Assembly (NCBI GenBank): GCA_902799745.1
Contig: CADCBQ010000004.1
Coordinates: 104,220-168,219 of the forward strand
Direction of reading: 5' to 3'
DNA from: Fibrobacter succinogenes
Lineage (GTDB): Bacteria > Fibrobacterota > Fibrobacteria > Fibrobacterales > Fibrobacteraceae
Length of the DNA: 64,000 bases
Made by a program: the position numbers and the translations under genes. This document shows positions 1 through 8,216 of this stretch, one piece after another. Under the pieces are notes generated by a model, which saw nothing but the letters and a program-made list of their open reading frames with translations, searched no databases and was not told the origin of the DNA. Every line of letters begins with the position of its first letter. Positions within the stretch are counted from its first letter, which is position 1.

Positions 1-1
1 C

Positions 2-19
2 ACTTGGAATATTCCAAGT
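2..19. repeat. 18-bp perfect palindrome at the window edge
   Basis: ACTTGGAATATTCCAAGT reads the same on both strands with no loop. It could be the end of an upstream terminator or a dimeric repressor operator; the gene it serves lies left of the window or is the one starting at 251. No poly-T follows, which argues against an intrinsic terminator. Confidence 0.5.
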
Positions 20-35
20 TGGGAAACGCAAAATT

Positions 36-118
36 ATTTGTCCGAAACGGCGAATCCTTGCAAAAAACGCTGTTTTTAGCGTTTTAAGCGCAATTTATTC
101 CAATAAAGTCGGACAAAT
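36..118. repeat. 10-bp inverted repeat pair framing a small hairpin
   Basis: ATTTGTCCGA at 36-45 is exactly complementary to TCGGACAAAT at 109-118. Between them, AAAACGC at 64-70 pairs with GCGTTTT at 79-85 and is followed by As on one side and Ts on the other, so a nested hairpin or terminator of an upstream gene is possible. Function not known. Confidence 0.4.
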
Positions 119-250
119 TCTATGTGCAATTGCGCACAAAAAAAACTTTTTGGGAACAGATTTTGATTTTTTTTTCTTATCGGCATTGCCTCCATTTGAA
201 AAAATTATTAGTTTACCTAGAAAACCACAAATAAACAAAAAGAGGTGTTT

Positions 251-994
251 ATGGATACTATCATTGTAAAAATGGATATTCGCGGTTTTCTGCGTTTTCC
301 GGATCAAGCCATCAAGACGATGAAACTCGACAAGATGGCTAAGCAAGAAGCCTCCAAGAAGGGCGAAGTCGTCGAAATCGGTCCCTATGCCGATATCGAA
401 GTGGACCCCATCGGAAAGCGAGTTGCTATCACTCCGACTAAGGAAGCAAAGACCACGTCGTTCCGTTTCATTGTTGGTGTCAACTCTACTAAATCCAAAT
501 TCCTTTACTTCAAGGGCGCCCTCAACGCCATTGGCGAAAAAATCGTCACCGGTCCCTATGAACTGGAAAAAGAGGGCAACAAGTACATCTTCACGAGCAA
601 GAACTCTACCAAGAAAAAAGGCCCGTGGAAGCTGATCGCCTGCCGCAACTCGATCGCAAACAAGACCATGCTCTCGATCGATTCCCGCGGAACGATCATT
701 TTCGACCGCAAGACCAGAGACGCGGTGAACACCCAGGTGAACAAGACCATGATTGCCGATTACGATCGTACCAAGAAGGTCTTCAAGCTTTCCTTCAGCA
801 AGGACAAGGGCTTTATCAACGTGCGCACCATTGCAAGCCACGCCAACGCCTCGTTCATGGGCACCTTCTCTTCGCACGGTCTCGCTCTTCCCAAGCAGAG
901 CTTCCGTACCGAATGCAAGGTCGAAGGCAAGACGATCACATTCAGCGTCGCCTCGCTGGTCGCCGAACAGAAGGCCGCAGAAAAGAAAAAGTAA
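251..994 (+). CDS. Hypothetical basic protein, 247 aa
   Basis: I do not recognise a family. The ATG at 251 is chosen over an in-frame GTG at 245 because AGAGG (241-245) is a ribosome binding site five bases upstream of the ATG and would overlap the GTG. The protein is soluble-looking with no signal peptide or membrane segment, rich in Lys throughout (runs such as KKK near residues 123-125 and the C-terminal EKKK), and predicted to be mostly beta-strand by its alternating hydrophobic pattern. It is followed 16 bases later by a small membrane protein gene, probably cotranscribed. A nucleic-acid or envelope-binding role cannot be distinguished from sequence alone. Confidence 0.8.
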   Translation: MDTIIVKMDIRGFLRFPDQAIKTMKLDKMAKQEASKKGEVVEIGPYADIEVDPIGKRVAITPTKEAKTTSFRFIVGVNSTKSKFLYFKGALNAIGEKIVTGPYELEKEGNKYIFTSKNSTKKKGPWKLIACRNSIANKTMLSIDSRGTIIFDRKTRDAVNTQVNKTMIADYDRTKKVFKLSFSKDKGFINVRTIASHANASFMGTFSSHGLALPKQSFRTECKVEGKTITFSVASLVAEQKAAEKKK

Positions 995-1010
995 CTAGCT
1001 GGAGTCTCTT

Positions 1011-1469
1011 ATGATCGACATTCTCAAGTTGTTTTATACGACCCACTATAATTTGGGTGCACTGGCGATTTTATTTGTCCTTCTCTTGATTTTCTTCTTG
1101 ACCAAGAAGAATTACAAGGGTGCAATCATTGTCGTCGCCATCCTTATAGTCTACAATGTCGGAATCTACAAAAGGACCGAAGGCAAATCCTGGACCATCG
1201 AAATTGAACCGCCGGAAACTGCAGCCGTAAACGATGGATACGGCAACTACAGCAAGCCGCAGCCGGTCAAGATGACCTTCTCCGCTACCCCGGAGAAATG
1301 GACCATTACCGATGAAAAGGGCGAAACCCACCACTGGTGCTGGCTAGACGCCCTCTGGGATCAATTTGCCAACACGGACATCGTCGCCTGGATCTGGGGC
1401 GAAAATGCTAGTAAAAAGATGATGAAGTCTACGGAAACACGAGCAAATAACGCCGGAAACCAAGATTAA
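1011..1469 (+). CDS. Hypothetical inner-membrane protein, 152 aa
   Basis: Two closely spaced hydrophobic helices lie near residues 15-30 and 37-52, followed by a hydrophilic C-terminal part of about 95 residues with several tryptophans (WTIEIE, WTITDEKGE, HHWCWLDALWD, IVAWIWGE). No family recognised. A ribosome binding site (GGAG, 1002-1005) precedes the ATG. It follows the 251-994 gene and ends in a TAA that shares TTAA (1466-1469) with the convergent lpxH stop. Confidence 0.75.
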   Translation: MIDILKLFYTTHYNLGALAILFVLLLIFFLTKKNYKGAIIVVAILIVYNVGIYKRTEGKSWTIEIEPPETAAVNDGYGNYSKPQPVKMTFSATPEKWTITDEKGETHHWCWLDALWDQFANTDIVAWIWGENASKKMMKSTETRANNAGNQD

Positions 1470-2191
1470 TCGTCAAAATTCAAAATTTCAAGCTCACCTG
1501 CATCCATCCGGAGGTAGGTGAGTTTTTTTATCCAGTCGCCCGCCGAGGCAACAATTCCGTTTTCGACATTCCATATACCCGAAATATGGTGGTGACCGAT
1601 AACGCAATAATGGCAATCCGTCTTTTTGAGCATCGTATTCGCCCATTGCAGGTATTCTTCCATCTTGATTATACGGGACTCCCCGACCTTGCGGCTATTG
1701 CGGCCCACAAAACGAGCAAGGGCCATGCCCCAGTCCGGATGGATTTGCTTGAACAGCCAACGATTCAGCGGGAAATCTAGCACACGGCGAAACAACCGGT
1801 AACCGAAGTCAGATTTGGCGACTCCATCGCCATGTCGAAAATAGACGCGCTTTCCCTGAATTTCGAGGACAAGCTCCTTATGGGTTTTGACTCCGATCGA
1901 TTCCGGGAAAAAATCACCATAGGCGAAGTCGTGATTGCCCTGTAGCAAATGAATCTCGCAACCGGACTTTACTAGTTCGCGCATCGCAAAAAACAAGTCG
2001 AAATGATTGCGACACACGTAATCGTTGTATTCGTACCAAAATTCGAACAAATCACCCACAATCACCAAATGCGAAGCCTTGCCCTTGATTGATTCCATAA
2101 AACGAACAAGGGACTGTTCTCGGTCAGGAACAGCTTTCGGCGGATTCACCCCGAGGTGCACATCCGATATAAAATAAGCGGGCATCGACAT
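1466..2191 (-). CDS. lpxH: UDP-2,3-diacylglucosamine diphosphatase
   Basis: Cleaves UDP-2,3-diacylglucosamine to lipid X and UMP in lipid A synthesis at the inner membrane. The metallophosphoesterase motifs are all visible in 241 residues: DVHLG (10-14), GDLFEFW (46-52), GNHDF (85-89), a central HGDG and a C-terminal GHHH. This length and the FEFW extension fit LpxH better than LpxG/LpxI. The gene stands alone between convergent and divergent neighbours. A second in-frame ATG at 2185 is possible. Upstream on the minus strand CTATATTCT lies six bases before the ATG and no Shine-Dalgarno is seen, so the transcript may have a very short leader. Confidence 0.9.
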   Translation of the reverse strand: MSMPAYFISDVHLGVNPPKAVPDREQSLVRFMESIKGKASHLVIVGDLFEFWYEYNDYVCRNHFDLFFAMRELVKSGCEIHLLQGNHDFAYGDFFPESIGVKTHKELVLEIQGKRVYFRHGDGVAKSDFGYRLFRRVLDFPLNRWLFKQIHPDWGMALARFVGRNSRKVGESRIIKMEEYLQWANTMLKKTDCHYCVIGHHHISGIWNVENGIVASAGDWIKKLTYLRMDAGELEILNFDD

Positions 2192-2280
2192 CGAAAAAGA
2201 ATATAGAAAACTATGATAAATGAAGAATGTGATATGTGAAACGAGTAATTACACATTGCACGAGTTTGTTATATTTTGTG

Positions 2281-2856
2281 ATGATGAGATGGATCCATGC
2301 AAAATTTGCGGGCCTTGCGGCAATTACCACCATCTGTGGCGAACTTTTCACGGGCTGTTCTACAAGCCTCACCAAGTACGACCTGCAGGAATTCCCGAAA
2401 ACAATTCCCTTTTTCGAACCCATCACCATTTCTTATGCGGGCCAGACTCAAACTCTTGACACGAACCTGCAAAGAGCTTATTCTTTTGCGGTAGACACTT
2501 CAAGCTACCCCATGGAAAGCTGCCGCGGAGTCGCCCACATTGACGCAAGCGTCACCCCCGATGGAGAGAGCAGTTCTTGGAATATCGGCGCCGCCTTCAT
2601 TCCCTTCTGGCCTATGCTCCCCGTAAGCGAAACCTGGCATTACCGCATGGAAGCAAGAATCTTTTGCCACGGCACTCTGACTTTTAAAGTGGAATTTGAA
2701 GAAAGCGAACATGTCAAGGCGTTCTGGTATGGCCGCATGCGTGCAGACCTTGTAAACGAAGCCTCGCAAGAAATGCACCGCAAGCTTCTGGAGCGCCTCA
2801 AGTTCGAAACTCGCCTCGGCCGAAGCACCGACCTGAATTTAGCTCAAGATTTTTAG
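2281..2856 (+). CDS. Putative lipoprotein, 191 aa
   Basis: The N terminus from the ATG at 2281 (or 2287) has basic residues, a hydrophobic stretch and LFTGC, a lipobox-like cleavage site with Cys at about residue 26. An open frame extends upstream to 2236 but would bury this signal, so the later start is preferred. The rest is hydrophilic with an Ala/Trp-rich middle (AAFIPFWPMLPVSETWHYRMEA) and no recognised family. TATATTTT ends only three bases before the ATG and there is no Shine-Dalgarno. It lies directly upstream of rsmI. Confidence 0.7.
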   Translation: MMRWIHAKFAGLAAITTICGELFTGCSTSLTKYDLQEFPKTIPFFEPITISYAGQTQTLDTNLQRAYSFAVDTSSYPMESCRGVAHIDASVTPDGESSSWNIGAAFIPFWPMLPVSETWHYRMEARIFCHGTLTFKVEFEESEHVKAFWYGRMRADLVNEASQEMHRKLLERLKFETRLGRSTDLNLAQDF

Positions 2857-2869
2857 TCCCTTCATTTTC

Positions 2870-2877
2870 TATTTTTC
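2870..2877 (+). promoter_or_regulatory. Candidate -7 promoter box of rsmI
   Basis: TATTTTTC fits the TAnnTTT core of FCB-group -7 elements and ends four bases before the rsmI ATG, which has no Shine-Dalgarno. If used, the message would start at or within a few bases of the start codon. No clear -33 TTTG partner is seen. Confidence 0.35.
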
Positions 2878-2881
2878 AGCT

Positions 2882-3565
2882 ATGCACACTCTCTATATTG
2901 TAGCGACCCCCATCGGGAACATGGAAGACATCACTTACCGCGCCGTGCGGATTTTAAAAGAAGTCCCGCTGGTGCTTGCCGAAGACACGCGACACACACG
3001 TGTGCTTTTTGACAACTACGGCATCAACACGCCCATGGAAGCCTACCACGACTTCAATAAAGAGAAGGTGACCCCAAAGTACGTGGAATTCCTGAAAAAC
3101 GAAGGCGACATCGCCCTTGTGAGCGACGCAGGCACCCCCGGCGTTGCAGACCCGGCATTTAATCTGGTGCGCGAATGCGTCCGCGAAGGCATCGATGTGC
3201 GCGCCATTCCTGGCCCATGCGCCATGATTACCGCCCTTGTTTCTAGTGGCATGCCCACCGACCACTTTACCTTCCAGTATTTTTCGCCCAAAAAGAGCGC
3301 GCAGCGCATTCACCTGCTCGAAAAGCTGAAAGACGAAGAAGCAACCCAGATATTCTATGCGAGCCCGCACAACATCGACAAGTTCGTCGAAGAAATCGGT
3401 CAGGTATTCGGTGAAATCAAGATTGCCCTGATGCGCGAACTCACCAAGAAGTTCGAAGAGCACCTGATTGGAACGCCTTCCGAAATTACAGCCCATTTCA
3501 AGGCTCACCCGCCCAAAGGCGAATTCGTACTGCTATTCAATCCTCAAGATAAAAGCGGACTGTAA
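2882..3565 (+). CDS. rsmI: 16S rRNA (cytidine1402-2'-O)-methyltransferase
   Basis: Methylates the ribose of C1402 in the 16S rRNA P site. The 227 residues show the tetrapyrrole-methylase fold signatures of RsmI: LYIVATPIGNMEDIT at the N terminus, LAEDTRHTRVLF, the SAM-loop SDAGTPGVADPA, IPGPCAMITAL, and the C-terminal KGEFVLLF. The usual C-terminal helical extension is short. A 15-base gap to lnt suggests one transcript with it. Confidence 0.95.
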   Translation: MHTLYIVATPIGNMEDITYRAVRILKEVPLVLAEDTRHTRVLFDNYGINTPMEAYHDFNKEKVTPKYVEFLKNEGDIALVSDAGTPGVADPAFNLVRECVREGIDVRAIPGPCAMITALVSSGMPTDHFTFQYFSPKKSAQRIHLLEKLKDEEATQIFYASPHNIDKFVEEIGQVFGEIKIALMRELTKKFEEHLIGTPSEITAHFKAHPPKGEFVLLFNPQDKSGL

Positions 3566-3580
3566 TTAAAGTTATCGGTT

Positions 3581-5512
3581 ATGTTGAATAAAATCAAAGC
3601 TCTCCCAAAGGTTTACTGGATTTACGTAGCGGTTCTTTTTGTTGCAGAAATAGTCGCTTTTTCGCTGCGTCCCGACAAGCCGGGGCTTTACACCCATATT
3701 TTGCAGATTCTTCCCTTAGTCGTTGCGCTCCCGTTCCTGTTCTTTAGGAACATCCGCAAAAACTACAAGCCGACCCTATATGCATTCGCCCTTGTTTCTT
3801 TCTTATTCCTCGCGCTCGACTACAACATCGGTGACATCAGGGGCATTGGGCACGCGGGCCTGATTCAGATTATCCTAACGGCATGTCCCATTGGACTTTT
3901 TTGGATTATCCTTTTTATCCGTTGGAATTTCAGGCAAATCAGAACGCGCGAATCACGCACGGCCTTAATTCTTTCTTGTTTTGCATGGGGTCTGTTCGCA
4001 CTCGCCTACCCACCCATGCCATTAGGCCCCGCCGCCCTCTTGCTACTCGTTCCCTGGTTCATCGTATTGAATCGATTTACCCGCGGACAGGCGATGTTTG
4101 CCACCTTCTGGTCGGGCATGCTCTACAACAGCATCAACTACTACTGGATTTACAATGTGATGCATGTAGAGACAGCGCCTTCGGGACTGATCCTCTTCGG
4201 GCTATTCTTACTCATCGCCTTCTTTAGCGCCTACAACACCTTGGCCGGTTTCGTCTACACACTTGCAAAAGATGCTCCCGCCAAAATCCGGCGCTACCTA
4301 CTGATTCTATTCCCGGTATTCTACGCCGGTCTTGAAATGACCCGCACCTACGGCGACTTTGCATTCCCGTGGAGCCACCTGGGTTATGTTTTCGGGAACA
4401 GCCTCGAACTTTTGCAGATGCTCCCCTACATCGGAATATTCGGCTACACGATTCTCGTGGTCGCATCGAACCAGGCCGTAGCACAAACGCTTTGCAAAGT
4501 TCAGGATATCAAAAAGGCGATTCCCGTCCTAGCGGTTCCCATCGCCATTTTCGTCGTATTGCTCATCCAAGGCAGCATCGTTTTATCAAAGCCCGAAGCG
4601 CAACCTTTCTACAACGCAGACGCCGAAGGAACGCCCTCTATAGCCCTAGTACAGCCAAGTATTGAACAGGGCGCAAAATGGAGCAAGGAAAGGTTCGACA
4701 ACATCGTCAATAAGACGCTCGGCATGGTAAACGACAGCATCAAGGAACATGCCGACATTATCGTGCTTGCCGAAACCGCGATTCCCGACCACATCCGCAG
4801 GCAGCCGGGCGTCATCGAACGACTCCACCGTGTAGCCGATAAAAAGAACGCGCAACTCCTGGTAGGAGCACTCGACTACCGCCGCAATCCACGCGAAAGC
4901 ATCCGCAAGTTCGATGTCTACAACGCCTCCTTCCTGTTCACTCCAGGTGACATCCACTTCCCGAAACGCTACATTAAAAAGCATCTGGTGCCTTTTAGCG
5001 AACGAATTCCTTTCGACGAAGTATTCCCCATTTTAAACTATGTGGATCTCGGCGAAGGCGATTTTGTTGCAGGCAAGGAAACTCCCGTTTACGAGCCTTT
5101 CCTTTGGACGCCTTACATCTGTTACGACGCTATTTTTGGAGACCTGGTACGCGAAGCCATTCGCGAAGGTTCCCGCTTAATGGTAAATATCACGAATGAC
5201 GGCTGGTTTGGCCGCAGCACCGCCCCCTACCAGCACCTGAACCTGATCCGTTACCGCGCTATCGAAAACGGCATGCCCGTGGCACGTCTTGCAAATAGCG
5301 GAGTGTCCGCCTATATAGACCAATACGGCCACTACGACGGCAATACCGAAATATTTACGGATCGCGTCATACAAAGAAAAATGCCGCTCAAGACTCGCGA
5401 CACTCTTTACAGCCATATTGGCGATACTGTTGAAATTTTATTGCTGTGGTTCTTTGCCCTATACTTGGCGATCATCTTTCTGCTCGCGTTTAAAAACCGC
5501 AAGCGAAGCTAG
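3581..5512 (+). CDS. lnt: Apolipoprotein N-acyltransferase, long form
   Basis: Adds the third acyl chain to lipoproteins in the inner membrane. The C-terminal nitrilase-like domain keeps the catalytic triad: Glu398 (LAETAIPD), Lys466 (IKKHLVPFSE) and Cys514 (PYICYDAIF), plus NITNDGWFGRS. The Cys is followed by Tyr-Asp where Tyr-Glu is common. At 643 residues it is about 130 longer than the enterobacterial enzyme, because four extra hydrophobic helices (about residues 1-110) precede the usual multi-helix core; a short hydrophobic tail anchors the C terminus. It follows rsmI and shares CTAG (5509-5512) with the convergent hydrolase-like gene. Confidence 0.93.
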   Translation: MLNKIKALPKVYWIYVAVLFVAEIVAFSLRPDKPGLYTHILQILPLVVALPFLFFRNIRKNYKPTLYAFALVSFLFLALDYNIGDIRGIGHAGLIQIILTACPIGLFWIILFIRWNFRQIRTRESRTALILSCFAWGLFALAYPPMPLGPAALLLLVPWFIVLNRFTRGQAMFATFWSGMLYNSINYYWIYNVMHVETAPSGLILFGLFLLIAFFSAYNTLAGFVYTLAKDAPAKIRRYLLILFPVFYAGLEMTRTYGDFAFPWSHLGYVFGNSLELLQMLPYIGIFGYTILVVASNQAVAQTLCKVQDIKKAIPVLAVPIAIFVVLLIQGSIVLSKPEAQPFYNADAEGTPSIALVQPSIEQGAKWSKERFDNIVNKTLGMVNDSIKEHADIIVLAETAIPDHIRRQPGVIERLHRVADKKNAQLLVGALDYRRNPRESIRKFDVYNASFLFTPGDIHFPKRYIKKHLVPFSERIPFDEVFPILNYVDLGEGDFVAGKETPVYEPFLWTPYICYDAIFGDLVREAIREGSRLMVNITNDGWFGRSTAPYQHLNLIRYRAIENGMPVARLANSGVSAYIDQYGHYDGNTEIFTDRVIQRKMPLKTRDTLYSHIGDTVEILLLWFFALYLAIIFLLAFKNRKRS

Positions 5513-6147
5513 AATAAAAGCATCGGCGGCCAATGCCCAGCCTTGGGGCGTTCCTTGAATTCCACCCCAGGCAAGAACTCTTTCAATTCCAACGTCATTG
5601 CAGGCGGAACGGCACCGTCCATTCGACCATACACCACCTGGGTTTCTGCCGTTATTGGCACAGGTTCTTCGATTCGGTTTTTCGCAATATACGAAAGTCC
5701 CTTATACATGGCTTCAGGATTAATCGCCTTTGCGGCTTTCATCCAATCGTCTTGCCATTCACCAAATTCATTTTCAATCAGTTCGTAAAAAGCGTTCAAG
5801 GTCGCATCAACGGCAGTCTTTGTCTGATGGGCAATAAACGACAAATTCTCATTATTCCATTCACTATGTTCCGAGCAATAATCCGCATAAGGGGATAGTA
5901 AAATCCACTTCTGATCCTTAGGACGATTGTGCACATTCTTTAAAAGAACAAAAGCCCCCAAGCCCCAACCAACAACGGTAGACGCCTTGGCAAGATCTGG
6001 CAAACTGTAAATATCATCAAGAACAGACACCATGTTTTCGTATGCCACGAAAACATGTTCTGCATCAGGCGCTATGCCGACCAGATCGTCTTCCCATATC
6101 CCCATATCCGAGGCAAAATCCGGGAGCCATGTCCATTTCTCATTCAT
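5509..6147 (-). CDS. Alpha/beta-hydrolase fold protein lacking the nucleophile Ser (BioH-like)
   Basis: The 212-residue protein resembles BioH-type esterases: a nucleophile elbow VVGWGLGAF (residues 58-66), an acid loop YGRMDGAVPP (Asp177) and a C-terminal His in KAGHWPP (His205). The elbow should read GxSxG, but residue 62 is Gly, encoded by GGC at 5964-5962 on the minus strand; one base change would restore AGC serine. Acid and base are kept. It is therefore either a non-catalytic binding protein or a recent point loss. No biotin genes are near. Single gene, convergent with lnt by four bases. Confidence 0.75.
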   Translation of the reverse strand: MNEKWTWLPDFASDMGIWEDDLVGIAPDAEHVFVAYENMVSVLDDIYSLPDLAKASTVVGWGLGAFVLLKNVHNRPKDQKWILLSPYADYCSEHSEWNNENLSFIAHQTKTAVDATLNAFYELIENEFGEWQDDWMKAAKAINPEAMYKGLSYIAKNRIEEPVPITAETQVVYGRMDGAVPPAMTLELKEFLPGVEFKERPKAGHWPPMLLF

Positions 6148-6367
6148 AATCCAATCCTATTGTTCTGTTCGTAACCCACTCCTAAATATATAGAGTTTTT
6201 TTTGAATGGAACACTTATTACAAAAAAAAATTAAAATCGCCCTATTTTCTTATTCCAACCGAGAATATTCCATTTCGTAAGATACAAATAAACTTTATAG
6301 CCAAAAACGTATGAAAAAATAAGTTCACGCTCACCTTTTTGGAAATAAACTTTATATTTTCAAAGTG
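6148..6367. other. AT-rich intergenic region with a 14-bp direct repeat
   Basis: This divergent gap of 220 bases holds AAATAAACTTTATA twice, at 6286-6299 and 6343-6356. The second copy runs into TATATTTT (6353-6360), a candidate -7 box eight bases before the ATG at 6368. The repeat could be an activator or repressor site for the TPM operon. Nothing coding is seen. Confidence 0.4.
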
Positions 6368-7183
6368 ATGTTTCTATTAAGGCGTTTTTCCATACGTATT
6401 ACACTCCTTTGCCTGGGTCTTGCACTCGGGGCAATGGCAGAAACATCTTTTGAAGACCAAAAATTTCCTCAGAAGCCCAGCGAAAGTCAGATTTACGACG
6501 ACAACCATTTGCTAAACGCATCTGAGACACAGCTTTTCAACGACCTCGCCGAAAAGTTTCATCAAGAAACAGGCATAGAACTCACCTGCGTACTGATCGA
6601 TGACATCGGACACGCGAATCAGTTCGAAAAAGGGGACAAGTACGCAAAGTATACCGCCGAACAATGGAACCTCGGCAAGGATAGCGGCGAAGGCATCATG
6701 ATTTTTGTCGCGCAAAAACAGCGTTGGAAAAACATTGTCGTAACCCCGAGCCTCGAAAAAATTTATAGCGAAAAGAAACTGGCCCAAGTCCAGCAAAAGA
6801 CTCTTCTCCCCGCATTCCGCGAAAACAATTACAGCGAAGGAATCCTCTCCCTCTCTTATGCTCTCGCAAAAATCGGAGCAAAGGCAAAAGGGAAAAAGTT
6901 AAACATCGACGAGACCCCTTACAAGCTGAGCGAGAACAGCGTTCCTGCGCTCATGATTCTCTTTATTTTATTTGTATTCTTCTTGTTGCTCATGGCAAAA
7001 TTCAGCGGCGGACGCGGAAACGGAATTTTCTGGTTCCTGTTCGGCGGTGCCATCAAGAACAAGAAGAAAGACGAACCCGAAATCGGATTCGGAGGCGGAT
7101 TCGGAAGCAGTCCGCGTGGTTTCGGCGGCGGATTCGGAAGTGGTTTTGGCAACAGCGGATTCGGAAACAGGAATTCCTGGTGA
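6368..7183 (+). CDS. TPM-domain (YgcG family) membrane-anchored protein
   Basis: A signal peptide (to about residue 25, LALGAMAE) is followed by a TPM domain: YDDNHLLNASETQLFNDLAEKFHQETGIELTCVLID, with DSGEGIMIFVAQKQRWKNIVV as the central strand, then a transmembrane helix around residues 198-214 and a Gly/Phe-rich tail made of GFGGGFGS-like units. This architecture (TPM, helix, Gly-rich C terminus) is typical of the YgcG/DUF477 group, whose biochemical role is poorly defined. The ATG at 6368 is used; a GTG directly before it is in frame. It starts a three-gene run with the 7191 and 7895 genes. Confidence 0.88.
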   Translation: MFLLRRFSIRITLLCLGLALGAMAETSFEDQKFPQKPSESQIYDDNHLLNASETQLFNDLAEKFHQETGIELTCVLIDDIGHANQFEKGDKYAKYTAEQWNLGKDSGEGIMIFVAQKQRWKNIVVTPSLEKIYSEKKLAQVQQKTLLPAFRENNYSEGILSLSYALAKIGAKAKGKKLNIDETPYKLSENSVPALMILFILFVFFLLLMAKFSGGRGNGIFWFLFGGAIKNKKKDEPEIGFGGGFGSSPRGFGGGFGSGFGNSGFGNRNSW

Positions 7184-7190
7184 GGTCATT

Positions 7191-7880
7191 ATGAAAAAGA
7201 ACCTGAGCATTGTAGAACTTCAAAGGTCCAACTGGCCCGGCATGCTGCAACAAGCCCTGGGCGACAACCTGATTTCGGCGTTTATCCACGGCGACTGCCT
7301 TGTCGAAGGATTCAACGCACTCGAAAGCCCGTGGACCGTGAGTTTCATCTTGCGCGACAACTCTACCGCAAGCATCAAGCCCTTGCAAGACCTTTTACGC
7401 GAAGCCAAGAAAGAAAACATCGAATTCCGCTACTTCTTTACGCTTAAAGAAATCCAGACTTCCGAAGACGTATTTCCGCTCGAATTTTTGCATATCGCAA
7501 ACAGGAACGTCGCTCTCGCCGGAGCAAAGCCGCTGCCGAATTACCAGCCGAATGTAGAATGCCTGCGTCTCGAATGCGAACGCGAACTACGCGGGCTCCT
7601 GATTCATTTGCGTGAAGCCTACATTTACCTGCAACAGGAACGTAACCCGCTCGGTTTCTTCGCCCGCGCAAACGCGACGTTACTCCCGATCATGTACGGG
7701 GTTTACTACTTGATCCACAAGACTTACCCCGAAAACCACCAGCAGATCTTTAACGCCTACCCCGCACTCCGCGCTCCTATCAGCAGCCGAAACGAAAAGG
7801 CTTTCATCGAAAGCATAAATAGCTATATTGCGACCGTCACAGAAATCGTAAACCAGGTCGACACCTTGGATGCGGTTTAA
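7191..7880 (+). CDS. Nucleotidyltransferase-like protein, 229 aa
   Basis: The ATG at 7191 is preceded by GAGGT (7183-7187), only seven bases after the TPM gene stop; an upstream in-frame extension overlaps that gene and is rejected. Residues 30-60 (LISAFIHGDCLVEGFNALESPWTVSFILRD) resemble the beta-hairpin of minimal nucleotidyltransferases, but the usual GSxxxG...DxD signature is replaced by HGDCLVEG and no paired Asp is evident. The C-terminal half is helical (ERELRGLLIHLREAYIYL...). Function not assigned; a substrate-binding, non-catalytic form is possible. Confidence 0.7.
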   Translation: MKKNLSIVELQRSNWPGMLQQALGDNLISAFIHGDCLVEGFNALESPWTVSFILRDNSTASIKPLQDLLREAKKENIEFRYFFTLKEIQTSEDVFPLEFLHIANRNVALAGAKPLPNYQPNVECLRLECERELRGLLIHLREAYIYLQQERNPLGFFARANATLLPIMYGVYYLIHKTYPENHQQIFNAYPALRAPISSRNEKAFIESINSYIATVTEIVNQVDTLDAV

Positions 7881-7894
7881 CGCGGGAAAACTAA

Positions 7895-8164
7895 ATGATT
7901 TGCAACAGCATTTTAGGCACCATTCACCATGGTACCTACAAGAAAGTTATCGACGTTCCGTTCGAACGCCACGAGCTCAAGGAGCATTCTATTCGCCGCA
8001 TCGCCCGTGATGGCGTAGAAATTGAAATCGACATCAACGAAGACATGCAAGAAGGCGACATCCTCGTCGAAACGGACCATTACGTGTACGCCGTCAAAAT
8101 CTACGTGCCCAAGCCCCCAAAAGAAAACCTTGACCCAATCAACAAGGTCAAGCATTATCTTTAA
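7895..8164 (+). CDS. Stand-alone UreE N-terminal-domain-like protein, 89 aa
   Basis: The first 75 residues follow the pattern of the N-terminal domain of the urease nickel chaperone UreE: ILGTIHHGTYKKVIDVPFERHELKEHS, then RRIARDGVEIEIDI, then the hallmark MQEGDILVETDHYVYAVKI. The C-terminal metal-binding domain of UreE is absent; the chain ends with a Pro/Lys-rich segment. No urease gene is nearby. It follows the 7191 gene by 14 bases and precedes a bidirectional terminator. Fold assignment is moderately sure, a role in nickel handling is not. Confidence 0.65.
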   Translation: MICNSILGTIHHGTYKKVIDVPFERHELKEHSIRRIARDGVEIEIDINEDMQEGDILVETDHYVYAVKIYVPKPPKENLDPINKVKHYL

Positions 8165-8171
8165 TCAAAAA

Positions 8172-8194
8172 AAATCCGGGCGAAACCCGGATTT
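8172..8194. terminator. Bidirectional terminator
   Basis: AAATCCGGG and CCCGGATTT pair around a CGAAA loop, with T-rich sequence after it and A-rich before it. It separates the convergent UreE-like gene and the CotH gene. Confidence 0.85.
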
Positions 8195-8216
8195 TTGTTT
8201 TCTATGATTTGACGTT

